Shown: positions 22,119 to 34,467 of the stretch, one piece after another
How positions within the stretch are numbered: position 1 is the first letter of the stretch
Layout: the number at the start of each line of letters is the position of its first letter
NCBI GenBank assembly: GCA_028752905.1
Contig: JAQNBH010000004.1
Span: 186,001-250,000, forward strand
DNA from: Cladorhizidae sp. MBARI D1340-BT2
Taxonomy: Eukaryota; Porifera; Demospongiae; Poecilosclerida; Cladorhizidae
DNA length: 64,000 bases
Reading direction: 5' to 3'
Notes under the pieces: model-generated
Seen by the model: the letters and a program-made list of their open reading frames with translations, nothing else
What the model was told of the DNA's origin: nothing
The model's database searches: none
Made by a program: the position numbers and the translations under genes

Positions 22119-25100
22119 TGTTGGTCATGTGAAGTACATGCACAGCAAGTTCAAGCGTTTCGTTGGCCAAATATTTTTTTCTTCTTTCACAAGTTTTCCC
22201 CAAAAAATTATATATTAATGAGTTATGGAATAATGTATTGAATAATGTCATGTGAAAGTCAGTCAAAAAAATATATTTTGGCCAACGAAACGCTTGAACT
22301 TGCTGTGCATGTACTTTACATGACCAACAACAAAAATAGCAAATTTGACATTCACAGCGATAGGCGTGTGCACGCTGCTGTCGTCCACAGAAATGGGTGT
22401 GGCTCCTGTATGGAGGAGCACAAGACTCTATATACTAATATCTATATATTCACCAATTTACCATAATATTGTATTACAGCATGTATGGAGCTACACATGA
22501 CAAAGTGAAAATAGAGTGGTGGACATATGGAAGTACAGTTATAGGGACATTCCAATTAATAGAGGGGCATAGGTCCGAACTGGCCTCACTAATTGGGATA
22601 TCCCTATAACTGTACTTCCATATGTCCACCACTCTATTTTCACCTTGCCATGTGTAGCTCCATACATGCTGTAATACAATATTATGGTAAATTGGTGAAT
22701 ATATAGATATTAGTATATAGAGTCTTGTGCTCCTCCATACAGGAGCCACACCCATTTCTGTGGACGGCAGCAGCGTGCACACGCCTATCGCTGTGAATGT
22801 CAAATTTGCTATTTTTGTTGTTGGTCATGTAAAGTACATGCACAGCAAGTTCAAGCGTTTCGTTGGCCAAAATATATTTTTTTGACTGACTTTCACATGA
22901 CATTATTCAATACATTATTCCATAACTCATTAATATATAATTTTTGGGGGGAAAACTTGTGAAAGAAAAAAAAAATATTTGGCCAACGAAACGCTTGAAC
23001 TTGCTGTGCATGTACTTCACATGACCAACAACAAAAATAGCAAATTTGACATTCACAGCGATAGGCGTGTGCACGCTGCTGCCGTCCACAGAAATGGGTG
23101 TGGCTCCTGTGTGGAGGAGCACAAGACTCTATATACTAATATCTATATATTCACCAATGTACCCTAATAATTTATTACTGCATGTATGGAGCTACACATG
23201 ACAAAGTGAAAATAGAGTGGTGGACATATGGAAGTACAGTTATAGGGACATTCCAATTAATAGAGGGGCATAGGTCCGAACTGGCCTCACTAATTGGGAT
23301 ATCCCTATAACTGTACTTCCATATGTCCACCACTCTATTTTCACCTTGCCATGTGTAGCTCCATACATGCTGTAATACAATATTATGGTAAATTGGTGAA
23401 TATATAGATATTAGTATATAGAGTCTTGTGCTCCTCCATACAGGAGCCACACCCATTTCTGTGGACGGCAGCAGCGTGCACACGCCTATCGCTGTGAATG
23501 TCAAATTTGCTATTTTTGTTGTTGGTCATGTAAAGTACATGCACAGTAAGTTCAAGCGTTTCGTTGGCCAAAATATATTTTTTTGACTGACTTTCACATG
23601 ACATTATTCAATACATTATTCCATAACTCATTAATATATAATTTTTTGGGGAAAACTTGTGAAAGAAGAAAAAAATATTTGGCCAACGAAACGCTTGAAC
23701 TTGCTGTGCATGTACTTCACATGACCAACAACAAAAATAGCAAATTTGACATTCACAGCGATAGGCGTGTGCACGCTGCTGCCGTCCACAGAAATGGGTG
23801 TGGCTCCTGTATGGAGGAGCACAAGACTCTATATACTAATATCTATATATTCACCAATTTACCATAATATTGTATTACAGCATGTATGGAGCTACACATG
23901 GCAAGGTGAAAATAGAGTGGTGGACATATGGAAGTACAGTCATAGGGATATCCCAATTAGTGAGGCCAGTTCGGACCTATGCCCCTCTATTAATTGGAAT
24001 GTCCCTATAACTGTACTTCCATATGTCCACCACTCTATTTTCACTTTGTCATGTGTAGCTCCATACATGCAGTAATAAATTATTAGGGTACATTGGTGAA
24101 TATATAGATATTAGTATATAGAGTCTTGTGCTCCTCCACACAGGAGCCACACCCATTTCTGTGGACGGCAGCAGCGTGCACACGCCTATCGCTGTGAATG
24201 TCAAATTTGCTATTTTTGTTGTTGGTCATGTGAAGTACATGCACAGCAAGTTCAAGCGTTTCGTTGGCCAAATATTTTTTTCTTCTTTCACAAGTTTTCC
24301 CCAAAAAATTATATATTAATGAGTTATGGAATAATGTATTGAATAATGTCATGTGAAAGTCAGTCAAAAAAATATATTTTGGCCAACGAAACGCTTGAAC
24401 TTGCTGTGCATGTACTTCACATGACCAACAACAAAAATAGCAAATTTGACATTCACAGCGATAGGCGTGTGCACGCTGCTGCCGTCCACAGAAATGGGTG
24501 TGGCTCCTGTATGGAGGAGCACAAGACTCTATATACTAATATCTATATATTCACCAATTTACCATAATATTGTATTACAGCATGTATGGAGCTACACATG
24601 GCAAGGTGAAAATAGAGTGGTGGACATATGGAAGTACAGTTATAGGGATATCCCAATTAGTGAGGCCAGTTCGGACATATGCCCCTCTATTAATTGGAAT
24701 GTCCCTATAACTGTACTTCCATATGTCCACCACTCTATTTTCACTTTGTCATGTGTAGCTCCATACATGCAGTAATAAATTATTAGGGTACATTGGTGAA
24801 TATATAGATATTAGTATATAGAGTCTTGTGCTCCTCCACACAGGAGCCACACCCATTTCTGTGGACGGCAGCAGCGTGCACACGCCTATCGCTGTGAATG
24901 TCAAATTTGCTATTTTTGTTGTTGGTCATGTGAAGTACATGCACAGCAAGTTCAAGCGTTTCGTTGGCCAAAATATATTTTTTGGCTGACTTTCACATGA
25001 CATTATTCAATACATTATTCCATAACTCATTAATATATAATTTTTTGGGGAAAACTTGTGAAAGAAAAAAAAAATATTTGGCCAACGAAACGCTTGAACT

Positions 25101-27615
25101 TGCTGTGCATGTACTTCACATGACCAACAACAAAAATAGCAAATTTGACATTCACAGCGATAGGCGTGTGCACGCTGCTGCCGTCCACAGAAATGGGTGT
25201 GGCTCCTGTGTGGAGGAGCACAAGACTCTATATACTAATATCTATATATTCACCAATGTACCCTAATAATTTATTACTGCATGTATGGAGCTACACATGA
25301 CAAAGTGAAAATAGAGTGGTGGACATATGGAAGTACAGTTATAGGGACATTCCAATTAATAGAGGGTCATATGTCCGAACTGGCCTCACTAATTGGGATA
25401 TCCCTATAACTGTACTTCCATATGTCCACCACTCTATTTTCATCTTGCCATGTGTAGCTCCATACATGCTGTAATACAATATTATGGTAAATTGGTGAAT
25501 ATATAGATATTAGTATATAGAGTCTTGTGCTCCTCCATACAGGAGCCACACCCATTTCTGTGGACGGCAGCAGCGTGCACACGCCTATCGCTGTGAATGT
25601 CAAATTTGCTATTTTTGTTGTTGGTCATGTAAAGTACATGCACAGCAAGTTCAAGCGTTTCGTTGGCCAAAATATATTTTTTTGACTGACTTTCACATGA
25701 CATTATTCAATACATTATTCCATAACTCATTAATATATAATTTTTTGGGGAAAACTTGTGAAAGAAGAAAAAAATATTTGGCCAACGAAACGCTTGAACT
25801 TGCTGTGCATGTACTTCACATGACCAACAACAAAAATAGCAAATTTGACATTCACAGCGATAGGCGTGTGCACGCTGCTGCCGTCCACAAAAATGGGTGT
25901 GGCTCCTGTATGGAGGAGCACAAGACTCTATATACTAATATCTATATATTCACCAATTTACCATAATATTGTATTACAGCATGTATGGAGCTACACATGG
26001 CAAGGTGAAAATAGAGTGGTGGACATATGGAAGTACAGTTATAGGGATATCCCAATTAGTGAGGCCAGTTCGGACCTATGCCCCTCTATTAATTGGAATG
26101 TCCCTATAACTGTACTTCCATATGTCCACCACTCTATTTTCACTTTGTCATGTGTAGCTCCATACATGCAGTAATAAATTATTAGGGTACATTGGTGAAT
26201 ATATAGATATTAGTATATAGAGTCTTGTGCTCCTCCACACAGGAGCCACACCCATTTCTGTGGACGGCAGAAGCGTGCACACGCCTATCGCTGTGAATGT
26301 CAAATTTGCTATTTTTGTTGTTGGTCATGTGAAGTACATGCACAGCAAGTTCAAGCGTTTCGTTGGCCAAATATTTTTTTCTTCTTTCACAAGTTTTCCC
26401 CAAAAAATTATATATTAATGAGTTATGGAATAATGTATTGAATAATGTCATGTGAAAGTCAGTCAAAAAAATATATTTTGGCCAACGAAACGCTTGAACT
26501 TGCTGTGCATGTACTTTACATGACCAACAACAAAAATAGCAAATTTGACATTCACAGCGATAGGCGTGTGCACGCTGCTGCCGTCCACAGAAATGGGTGT
26601 GGCTCCTGTATGGAGGAGCACAAGACTCTATATACTAATATCTATATATTCACCAATTTACCATAATATTGTATTACAGCATGTATGGAGCTACACATGG
26701 CAAGGTGAAAATAGAGTGGTGGACATATGGAAGTACAGTTATAGGGATATCCCAATTAGTGAGGCCAGTTCGGACCTATGCCCCTCTATTAATTGGAATG
26801 TCCCTATAACTGTACTTCCATATGTCCACCACTCTATTTTCACTTTGTCATGTGTAGCTCCATACATGCAGTAATAAATTATTAGGGTACATTGGTGAAT
26901 ATATAGATATTAGTATATAGAGTCTTGTGCTCCTCCACACAGGAGCCACACCCATTTCTGTGGACGGCAGCAGCGTGCACACGCCTATCGCTGTGAATGT
27001 CAAATTTGCTATTTTTGTTGTTGGTCATGTGAAGTACATGCACAGCAAGTTCAAGCGTTTCGTTGGCCAAATATTTTTTTCTTCTTTCACAAGTTTTCCC
27101 CCAAAAATTATATATTAATGAGTTATGGAATAATGTATTGAATAATGTCATGTGAAAGTCAGTCAAAAAAATATATTTTGGCCAACGAAACGCTTGAACT
27201 TGCTGTGCATGTACTTTACATGACCAACAACAAAAATAGCAAATTTGACATTCACAGCGATAGGCGTGTGCACGCTGCTGCCGTCCACAGAAATGGGTGT
27301 GGCTCCTGTATGGAGGAGCACAAGACTCTATATACTAATATCTATATATTCACCAATTTACCATAATATTGTATTACAGCATGTATGGAGCTACACATGG
27401 CAAGGTGAAAATAGAGTGGTGGACATATGGAAGTACAGTTATAGGGATATCCCAATTAGTGAGGCCAGTTCGGACCTATGCCCCTCTATTAATTGGAATG
27501 TCCCTATAACTGTACTTCCATATGTCCACCACTCTATTTTCACTTTGTCATGTGTAGCTCCATACATGCAGTAATAAATTATTAGGGTACATTGGTGAAT
27601 ATATAGATATTAGTA
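22119..27615. repeat. A-type array, about 7.9 units
   Basis: Opens with the B/A fusion AGGGATAT|TGTTGGTCATG. Spacer orientation along the array is r f f r f f r r (22245, 22882, 23583, 24346, 24981, 25682, 26445, 27145). E-centre orientation is r r f f r f f f, so the two asymmetric cores flip independently in a fixed 700 bp lattice. The mirror array at 55698-59093 is three units shorter. Confidence 0.93.
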
Positions 27616-28188
27616 TACTGATTATCTAGGCCCGGGGGAATTGTGCGCATGCCCAGTACCAGGACTACGCCCTATAATTGTACGACTGCTAGCTCGCAAC
27701 AGTTACACCGCTCTCTATCTGCTCGCCATTTGCTCTGTACTGCTCGCAACACTGCTCTCTATCTGCTCGCCACTTGCTATTTACTTGGTAAGTTTATCCA
27801 GCACCCTCTCTAGCAACCATTCTCTATGCAAATGTTGAGTCCTTCAGGACCATCACACCTCTAAAAACATGATTAGGTGCGTCCTTGTTATGCACCTATC
27901 AATGTCAAGCCCCACTAGTGACGTATGGGGAATAGTGGGGGATGGGTGGGGATTTAAAAACTTGGCTAGTGAATCTCCCACCCCTGGGGACAACCCTAGG
28001 CTTGAAAGCCCTATTCCAATCCTACCAAAACGGTCTTACTTTCAGCCTCCCTTACATTTCAATTATGCCACGATATCCCAGCCCCCTACAATGCTTCCTA
28101 GCTAGCTAGAGCATAATCCACCAGAGCCCTTACCCTATCCCAGCCTCCTACCTAGCTAGCTAGAGCATAATCCACTAGTCCACCTAGT
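27616..28188 (+). promoter_or_regulatory. Distal U2 segment with leader-like module a
   Basis: NRF1-like TGCGCATGCC at 27644. Then come repeats of CTCTATCTGCTCGCC and a donor TACTTG|GTAAGTTTATCC (exon end 27787), followed by CAACCATTCTC and TCCTTCAGG, which also follow module b. It could be an alternative first exon. The open frame across it (27641-27838) is short and repeat-driven. Confidence 0.4.
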
Positions 28189-28745
28189 CCTCTCTCTCTT
28201 TCTGGTACTCACCTAGTCCTCTCTCTCTATCTGGTACTCACCTAGTCCTCTCTCTCTATCTGGTACTCACCTAGTCCTCTCTCTCTCTCTGGTACTCACC
28301 TAGTCCTCTCTCTCTCTATCTGGTACTCACCTAGTCCTCTCTCTCTTTCTGGTACTCACCTAGTCCTCTCTCTCTCTATCTGGTACTCACCTAGTCCTCT
28401 CTCTCTGGTACTCACCTAGTCCTCTCTCTCTATCTGGTACTCACCTAGTCCTCTCTCTCTATCTGGTACTCACCTAGGCCTCTCTCTCTCTCTGGTACTC
28501 ACCTAGTCCTCTCTCTCTCTCTGGTACTCACCTAGTCCTCTCTCTCTCTCTATCTGGTACTCACCTAGTCCTCTCTCTCTCTCTATCTGGTACTCACCTA
28601 GTCCTCTCTCTCTCTCTATCTGGTACTCACCTAGTCCTCTCTCTCTCTCTATCTGGTACTCACCTAGTCCTCTCTCTCTCTCTTTCTGGTACTCACCTAG
28701 TCCTCTCTCTCTCTCTATCTGGTACTCACCTAGTCCTCTCTCTAG
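28189..28745. repeat. CT minisatellite (copy 2)
   Basis: About 18 units of a CT run followed by ATCTGGTACTCACCTAGTCC. On this (gene-sense) strand each unit resembles a polypyrimidine tract ending in CACCTAG, an acceptor-like sequence. The opposite strand carries the GTGAGT donor-like motif. It is the shortest of the three complete copies. Confidence 0.88.
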
Positions 28746-28980
28746 CAGAGATGTCTGCCTGTGCATCAGTGAGTGTGTATATATTATACATACACTAGCA
28801 GTTATGTCTGCCTGTGCATCAGTGAGTGTGTATAAATTATACATACACTAGCAGAGATGCCTATCTCTGCATCAGTGAGTGTGTATATATTATACATACA
28901 CTAGCAGAGATGTCTGCCTGTGCACCAGTGAGTGTGTATATATTATACATACACTCACTGGTGCACAGGCAGACATCTCT
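28746..28980. repeat. Tandem arms ending in a 75 bp hairpin (copy 2)
   Basis: Three degenerate copies of an arm (GAGATGTCTGCCTGTGCATC plus GTGTATATATTATACATACA) precede the complete hairpin 28906-28980. That hairpin has 30 bp perfect arms and a 15 nt loop. Confidence 0.85.
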
Positions 28981-29399
28981 TTAACCATCCTCAGATACTC
29001 CAAGTTGAAATTTTTAAAATCTTGAGATTATTGGCTATGCAGCCTTGACAGCATGAAATGGCCATGTATGGGCTGCAACGCAACCCAGAGGGATAAGGGA
29101 GGGGGATGTGCCCCAACTCATGTAGAGCACAGAATCAATTTTAAGTCAAAACAAATCATGTATTTTTTTAATATGCTTTCTACTGTGTGCTTTATTGTGC
29201 TCCCATGTTTATTGTAACTTAAACAATAAACAACACACAATGAAATAGTATTACAGTAAAATATTATTGACACTACTGTCTGCAACACCGAGTCGGGGGC
29301 GGATCCGTGTAACTGAACGCTCGCGCATGCACACGAAACACTGATGCGTGACTACCCGTGTTTCTCTGTTGTGTTGACTCCTGGTGTGTCCTCTATCTG
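28981..29399. other. Intervening U2 DNA, no gene seen
   Basis: Mixed-composition DNA with two TTTATT motifs (AATAAA on the minus strand) near 29200. A GC-rich patch contains the NRF1-like CGCGCATGCACA at 29322. No coding evidence. Confidence 0.4.
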
Positions 29400-29585
29400 C
29401 TCGCCACCGCTCCTACCTGCTCGCCACCGCTCTCTACCTGCCACACTGCTCTCTATCTGCTCGCCACAGCGCTCTCTATCTGCTCGCCACTTGCTCATTA
29501 CTTGGTAAGTTTATCCAGCACCTTCTCTAGCAACCATTCTCCATCATGATTTGCAAATGTTGAGATGTTGAGTCCTTCAGGGTGA
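29400..29585 (+). promoter_or_regulatory. Leader-like module b with splice donor (copy 2)
   Basis: Four to five copies of a 19 bp unit (CTCTATCTGCTCGCCAC) end in TTACTTG|GTAAGTTTATCC, exon end 29504. It is paralogous to module a at 27711-27860 over the repeat, donor and about 60 bp of intron side. If transcribed it would splice toward the gene at 31177 or 31204. Confidence 0.4.
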
Positions 29586-30774
29586 TGGTGCTAACTCGCC
29601 AGTGTGTCTGATGTTATTTTCAATGGTTATGGTATCATGGGGTAGCCAAAATAGCGTGGCACCAAAATAGTGTGGTGCCAAAATGTCAGGGCAAGTGTGG
29701 GTGAGTGTGAGTGAGGTTAACTTTAATTCAGCTCAGCTCAGGCCGACCACTAGCAGACCAGCCATCATAGTTGGTGTACAGCTTCTATCAGCTCTCGGGT
29801 CAACTTTACAAGCTCAATAAGTGACTGAGTATTTCAAATGGCCAATGGCTCTGGCTCTAGCTAAATGAAGGTCCATGGTAACATTCGCTGAATGTGTTTA
29901 TTAACAGCATGATTGGCATGTACCACTGGACTCCTGCTGTGTGTTTTTGCCTTAGGACAGGCCTTACCTTAGGAGCTCCTTAAGACTCCTTCTGGTGCAC
30001 TCTATATAAATAACCCTGCTCTATAAATAGCCCACGAACATTGTCAAACATGTAGTGACAATGGGTGGTGGTTGGCAGGTCAGCCAATTGGCACACCACA
30101 AACTAATCAATGTGCATTTGGTTAGCAGGTTACCAATCAGCCACATCCAATATTATAGCAGTCCAAGAGACCCATTATCAGGGTCTGGTGCATTACTTGC
30201 ATTACTTGTTCCCTCATTGTTTTAACAGCTAGCTGAGTATTTACTCTAAATGTATGAGCAAAAATCCTCCTCCCATGCATCTGGTTGTGAGCTAGCCTGG
30301 GGTGACTCCTGGTGTGTGCTCAGCTGCTCTCCGACCGTTTTGTAAGCTATTCAAGTAGTTTTTAGTGCCCTTACGTAATTCTGTAGTTCAGACGTATGAT
30401 CTCTTCTGTGTTAGTTCAGACAGTGTGTGTCCCCATAGAGCTATTTTCAACCTGACTCAAGTGATTGTGACAGTGTGTGTCCCCATACAACAACCTACTT
30501 TAACCTACCACCTTGTGTGTCCCCATAGAGCTGACACACCTAGTCATGTGCTGTGAGATCATGCTAGGGCAGGCTATGATGTGGTAAACTGATAGGATGT
30601 GGGTCGGCGAACGTGCTGCTAACCAACCAACCATTCCTGTATGTGATGTCCACTGAACATTCTGGTCCAATGACCATTGGTTGGGGATTTCGGTATGGCT
30701 ACCCCAGACTTTTTTTTTTTTTTTTTTGCTATCGCAGACTAAAAACAAAGGTCATGCTTTACTCAGTACAATAG
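29586..30774. other. U2 upstream DNA with TATA-like and small repeats
   Basis: Contains TATATAAATA at 30003 and CTATAAATAG at 30021, which could be core-promoter elements on either strand. CCAATTGG is near 30084. Three TGTGTGTCCCCATA repeats lie at 30424, 30474 and 30514, and a poly-T run near 30710-30727. No supported gene. Confidence 0.45.
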
Positions 30775-31176
30775 CCAATGAACATGTAAGTGCTTTATTA
30801 GAATAGGTGGTCGGATGGGTGGTTGGCAGGTCAGCCAATCACACCACAAACTAGCCTTGTACAGGTCAGCCAATCAGCACACCACAAACTAGCCTTGTAC
30901 CTCCCCTATTTTGATCACACTACTGTCAGTACGTTTAATCTCGAATAACTAGGAGCTGCCGCTGGTAAGTGGGGAGGGAGGGTGGGGTTGGGGTTGCTTG
31001 GACAGTGTTCAATCATTTTGCTGCTCATGGTGAATAAATAAAAATCCAAGTATCTCTCTATCCCCATGTAGGAGAAGGAGAAGGTGTCAAATGCTACATT
31101 AAATAGGTTTTTAAGTTTACATTATTTATTTCCATTTGTATTAGTGGCCTTAGCCATCCACATCCTGTCTCCTTAG
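30775..31176 (+). promoter_or_regulatory. CCAAT-box promoter and spliced leader of the U2 gene
   Basis: CCAAT boxes at 30775, 30835 and 30870; the last two lie in a ~35 bp tandem duplication containing CACCACAAACTAGCCTTGTAC-like sequence. The leader donor CCGCTG|GTAAGT has exon end 30964. The leader acceptor TCTCCTTAG|CATCC opens the first coding exon at 31177. In-frame stops on both sides of the junction make the leader non-coding. Confidence 0.52.
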
Positions 31177-31203
31177 CATCCGATCTCTAAGTGCCTCAGC
31201 AGT

Positions 31204-33474
31204 ATGGAAACTATGGAGGAGATGAGGAAATTGTTGGATGAGTCGAAGGAGCGCGAGAAGGAGTCCAAGGAGCGCGACAAGGAGCGTGAGAGAGAGTCCA
31301 AGGAGCGCGAGACAGAGTCCAAGGAGCGCGAGAGAGAGTCCAAGGAGCGCGAGAGAGAGTCCAAGGAGCGCGAGAGAAAGTTGCAGGTGCAGCTGGGTAA
31401 GTAATTGTACCATGTACCATGTGTCGATTTCTTTCTCACCTCAGGATTCCACACTCCAAATGATGTTGGTGACTCCATACATAATTACATTAACTATATC
31501 TGCATTCTAGCCCTAGCCCTGTTGTGTTGTAAGTGCAATTTCCCTCCCAAATTGCACTCGTACACTCTTAAATTCTCACCTCAGGATTCCCCACTCCAAT
31601 GATGAGGTGGTGGACGTCCTGGAAGGGTATTCATTCCTAGTTTTATATTGATCATTATTTGTATGTAATAGAGAAGTTGCGGATGTTGCGGAAGAGAAAA
31701 CAACCATATGAGTCAGATGATGAGTCACATGATGATGATGATGATGATGATGATGCTGGCACCTCTGGAATGAAGGTTTGTAGTAGTTGTCTAGGCATGG
31801 GAACTCCAAGTCACACCATGCTTTTTCTTTATGGTTGAGTGGAATATTTGTGCAGATGTGCAGCAAATAGAATAACCTTGTGACTACATTGTACAACATA
31901 AGATTAGCGACACCAGGCCCCTAGGCTATGTGAGACTGCATGTTTGGAGATACATATGAAAAAGTAAACAGTTAAAGCTGGACATATAGAAATACAGTTA
32001 TAGGGGCATCTTAGTTAGTCCAGTGGGTCCTCCTAGTTCAGCCCAGCTCTCTATATATCAACCTCTATATATTGACTTCTACATATTCACTCGTAAACTA
32101 TATTATTACTGTACATGGTTGGAGATGCATATGCAAAAGTAAACAAAGGTGGACATATAGAAATACAGTTATAGGGGTATCTAAGTTAATCCAGCTGGTC
32201 GTCCTAGTTAATCAAACAAGCCAGCCCAGCCCTGTATACAGATATCTTAAATAATTGTGATGCTTTCTCCCGCCTCCTCCTCCCTCCCCATCTCATTATT
32301 TCCTCTCTCCCGCAATTCTCCACAGTTAGATGAGTTACGTGAAGTGGTAGGTGATTTACGGGGAGAGATGTCAGAATTAAAGCGGCAGAATAGTCCGTAA
32401 GTATTGCATTTGTGGTAGTATGTGTGGTGTGTGTGACCTTTGTTACTGTATTATCTCTGTGATGGTTAGAAGGAGGGGTAGGAGTCGATCGGGTAGGAGT
32501 CGATCGGCTAGTCTCACTTACAGTCTCGCTTCCAGTGAAGGAGCAGTGGCCTTGTAAGTGTGAATAAGTCTACATTACTTGTAAGTGATTGAATATTCAC
32601 CTTATTTTTTAAAAGTAGGGTTAAAGAGAAAGATCAGAAAGAAAGTGACTGGCCGAAGATGGAAGTTAATCCAAATATTATATATTCATTAGGACCAAAA
32701 TATCAATGGGAATCAGTGACTTCTGTTGACTTGGGGGGGGGAAAATATCCCTTCCACTACACTTGCGCTACCTACCAACAATCATCTAATATGGTAATTA
32801 AAATATTCTATAACCATCACATCATTTTCGTTGAATCCATTACTGTGAACGAAGATGTCAGCAAGAATGCTTTGGAACTTGCACAATATGGATCAGGAAT
32901 AGTTGACTCTACTTTTCCAGATGCGACTCCTTCAGCCTGTTGTCCTGCACTCCCATATCTGTTAAACAGATTGCATAGTTTGTATAAAACAGCAATTATA
33001 CACGGATTCAACCAAAATAGCTTGGGGAAAAAATTCCTCGAAAGCCTAGGCGAATATGTCATGTTGTGCTGCACAAACAAATTCTTGGCCGTTTGTGCTA
33101 CTGCTCCTCATGGAATTTTGCAGCCTGGAGCCTTCAATGTCAAGTGGGACGGATACAAAAATGAAACACGAGTTGCTGATTTTGTTCTGTATGACAGCAC
33201 AAGGAAAATCAATGTCATCGTCGCTGAGGTTGAAAGCTCCTTTCATGTTCGCAATCAACATAACGAACAAATGTTAGGGTTGTGGAGATCGGGCCAAGTT
33301 TCAATGCTTGGGCTTGAACTCGTGAAGTATGAAGTCATTCCAAAAATCGCCTTGCTGAAAGATGGAAAAATTCAATTTTTTGTACTGTCTACATTGCAAT
33401 TGCAGGACAAGAAGTGTGTGGAAAGACTGATAAAGCTATTTGCAGCCTTTATAACACATGTGAAGTATTATTGA
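31204..33474 (+). CDS. Spliced gene, putative nuclease-fold protein with charged coiled-coil N terminus (copy 2, 436 aa)
   Basis: Exons 31204-31396, 31672-31775, 32326-32396, 32470-32553 and 32616-33474 (stop TGA). Introns are 275, 550, 73 and 62 bp, all GT-AG, with compatible phases 1, 0, 2, 2. Residues 1-64 form an ER/EK-rich helix made of ESKERER heptads (a 21 bp coding repeat). Residues 66-99 hold KLRMLRKRKQP, eight consecutive Asp and AGTSGMK. Residues 100-122 read as a short coiled coil (LDELREVVGDLRGEMSELKR). Residues 123-151 carry RGRSRSGRSRS. Residues 152-436 form a globular domain. Within it, VADFVLYD (Asp339) followed 15 residues later by VIVAEVE (Glu355, Glu357) and Gln365/Gln369 resembles the D-(x)n-(D/E)-x-K core of PD-(D/E)XK nucleases, but Glu replaces the Lys. 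Basic and RS segments suggest nuclear localisation. Function is an inference, and a degenerate or non-catalytic relative is equally possible. Confidence 0.75.
31936..32235. repeat. Diverged array-monomer relics in intron 2 (copy 2)
   Basis: Two direct partial monomers carry GGACATATAGAAATACAGTT and TATAGGGG, with TGGAGATACATATG upstream of the first. They are substantially diverged from the A/B consensus and lie between coding exons 2 and 3. Confidence 0.8.
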
Positions 33475-34467
33475 CACCAACTGAATGTGTATTTATTGTA
33501 TACAAAAAAAAAATTGATTTAATTGTTTGTATGTGTGTGTGTGTGTGTGTTTAATGATTTGATTATTTACTCAACTATAATTATATTCAACAACTATATA
33601 TTCAACTATATATTATTAATTTTGTTGTTATAATAATGGTTAATTAATAACTTGTATTGTATAATTATATACACGTATTATTAAGAGCGTGCGCTAGCAC
33701 CCAAGCTAATATAATATTGCTACACGCGTTATCTTTTTCTTCTTCCCCCCTTTTCCCCCCCCTCTTGGTGAAGATTACGCCCCAGCTTCATGGCTGGAAA
33801 GAACTCATATTCCTCTTCATAAGATTTCAATATTAGATCAACTGTTTATTCTTGGCTCTGCATATTTTAAACTAGGGTATGGATGGGCCACGGAAAATGC
33901 ATTGCCAGCCCGTGTGATATATAGCTCCTAAGGTTTATGAAATGAAGTGCTTCTATTATAAATTAACCATTTCATTATGAATGAAGTGTTTCAATTTGAA
34001 CTGAAAGAAGTCAACCTGTACCGAATTTGTTCTTCTCAGAATGAATTTGCAAGCTGGAGTGAAATAGTTCTAGAAGATTGAATTGGTTCTGTTAGAAATG
34101 GATTGCTTCTATTATAAATGAACCATTTCATTATGAAATGAAGTGTTTCAATTTGAACTGAAATAAGTCAACCAGTTAAAAACTAGTGCTAGTGATTTTT
34201 TATGCATTAACCCCTTGAGGTAGAGAGCAGGCATACCTGGCTGATTACATCCGTAAAATTAAATTTTTTTGCATGATTCATGTTTAATGCTTATAATATA
34301 AGTCTAGCAAAATTGGAGTGGCATTTAGATAGCTAGATATTTGTGGCACTTTTAGTTACCACATTAGTTTTGTGGTTTATGGCATGTGTGACAGAATAAA
34401 TTGTACTATAATTAATATTGCAGTTCAACTAAAAGTCAATTATCTTCTTCTGAATCAATTCTGTAAT
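33475..34467. other. 3' flank of the U2 gene, no gene seen
   Basis: Poly-A run, (GT)n tract near 33533, and an AT-rich stretch with short inverted repeats around 33590-33700. A C-rich run lies near 33745-33765. The ~80 bp direct repeat of the cassette (33930-34172) ends in AACTGAAATAAGTCAAC. No polyadenylation signal could be assigned. Confidence 0.6.

Larger units (their letters stand above)
27616..34467 (+). other. Cassette U, copy 2 (gene on plus strand)
   Basis: Inverse of U1 and near-identical inverse of U3. Its edges (E terminus at 27615/27616, truncated spacer at 34467/34468) match the other copies exactly. It serves as the reference copy for gene coordinates. The 5' sides of U1 and U2 face each other across 9.7 kb and the 3' sides of U2 and U3 across 14.2 kb. 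Confidence 0.9.
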
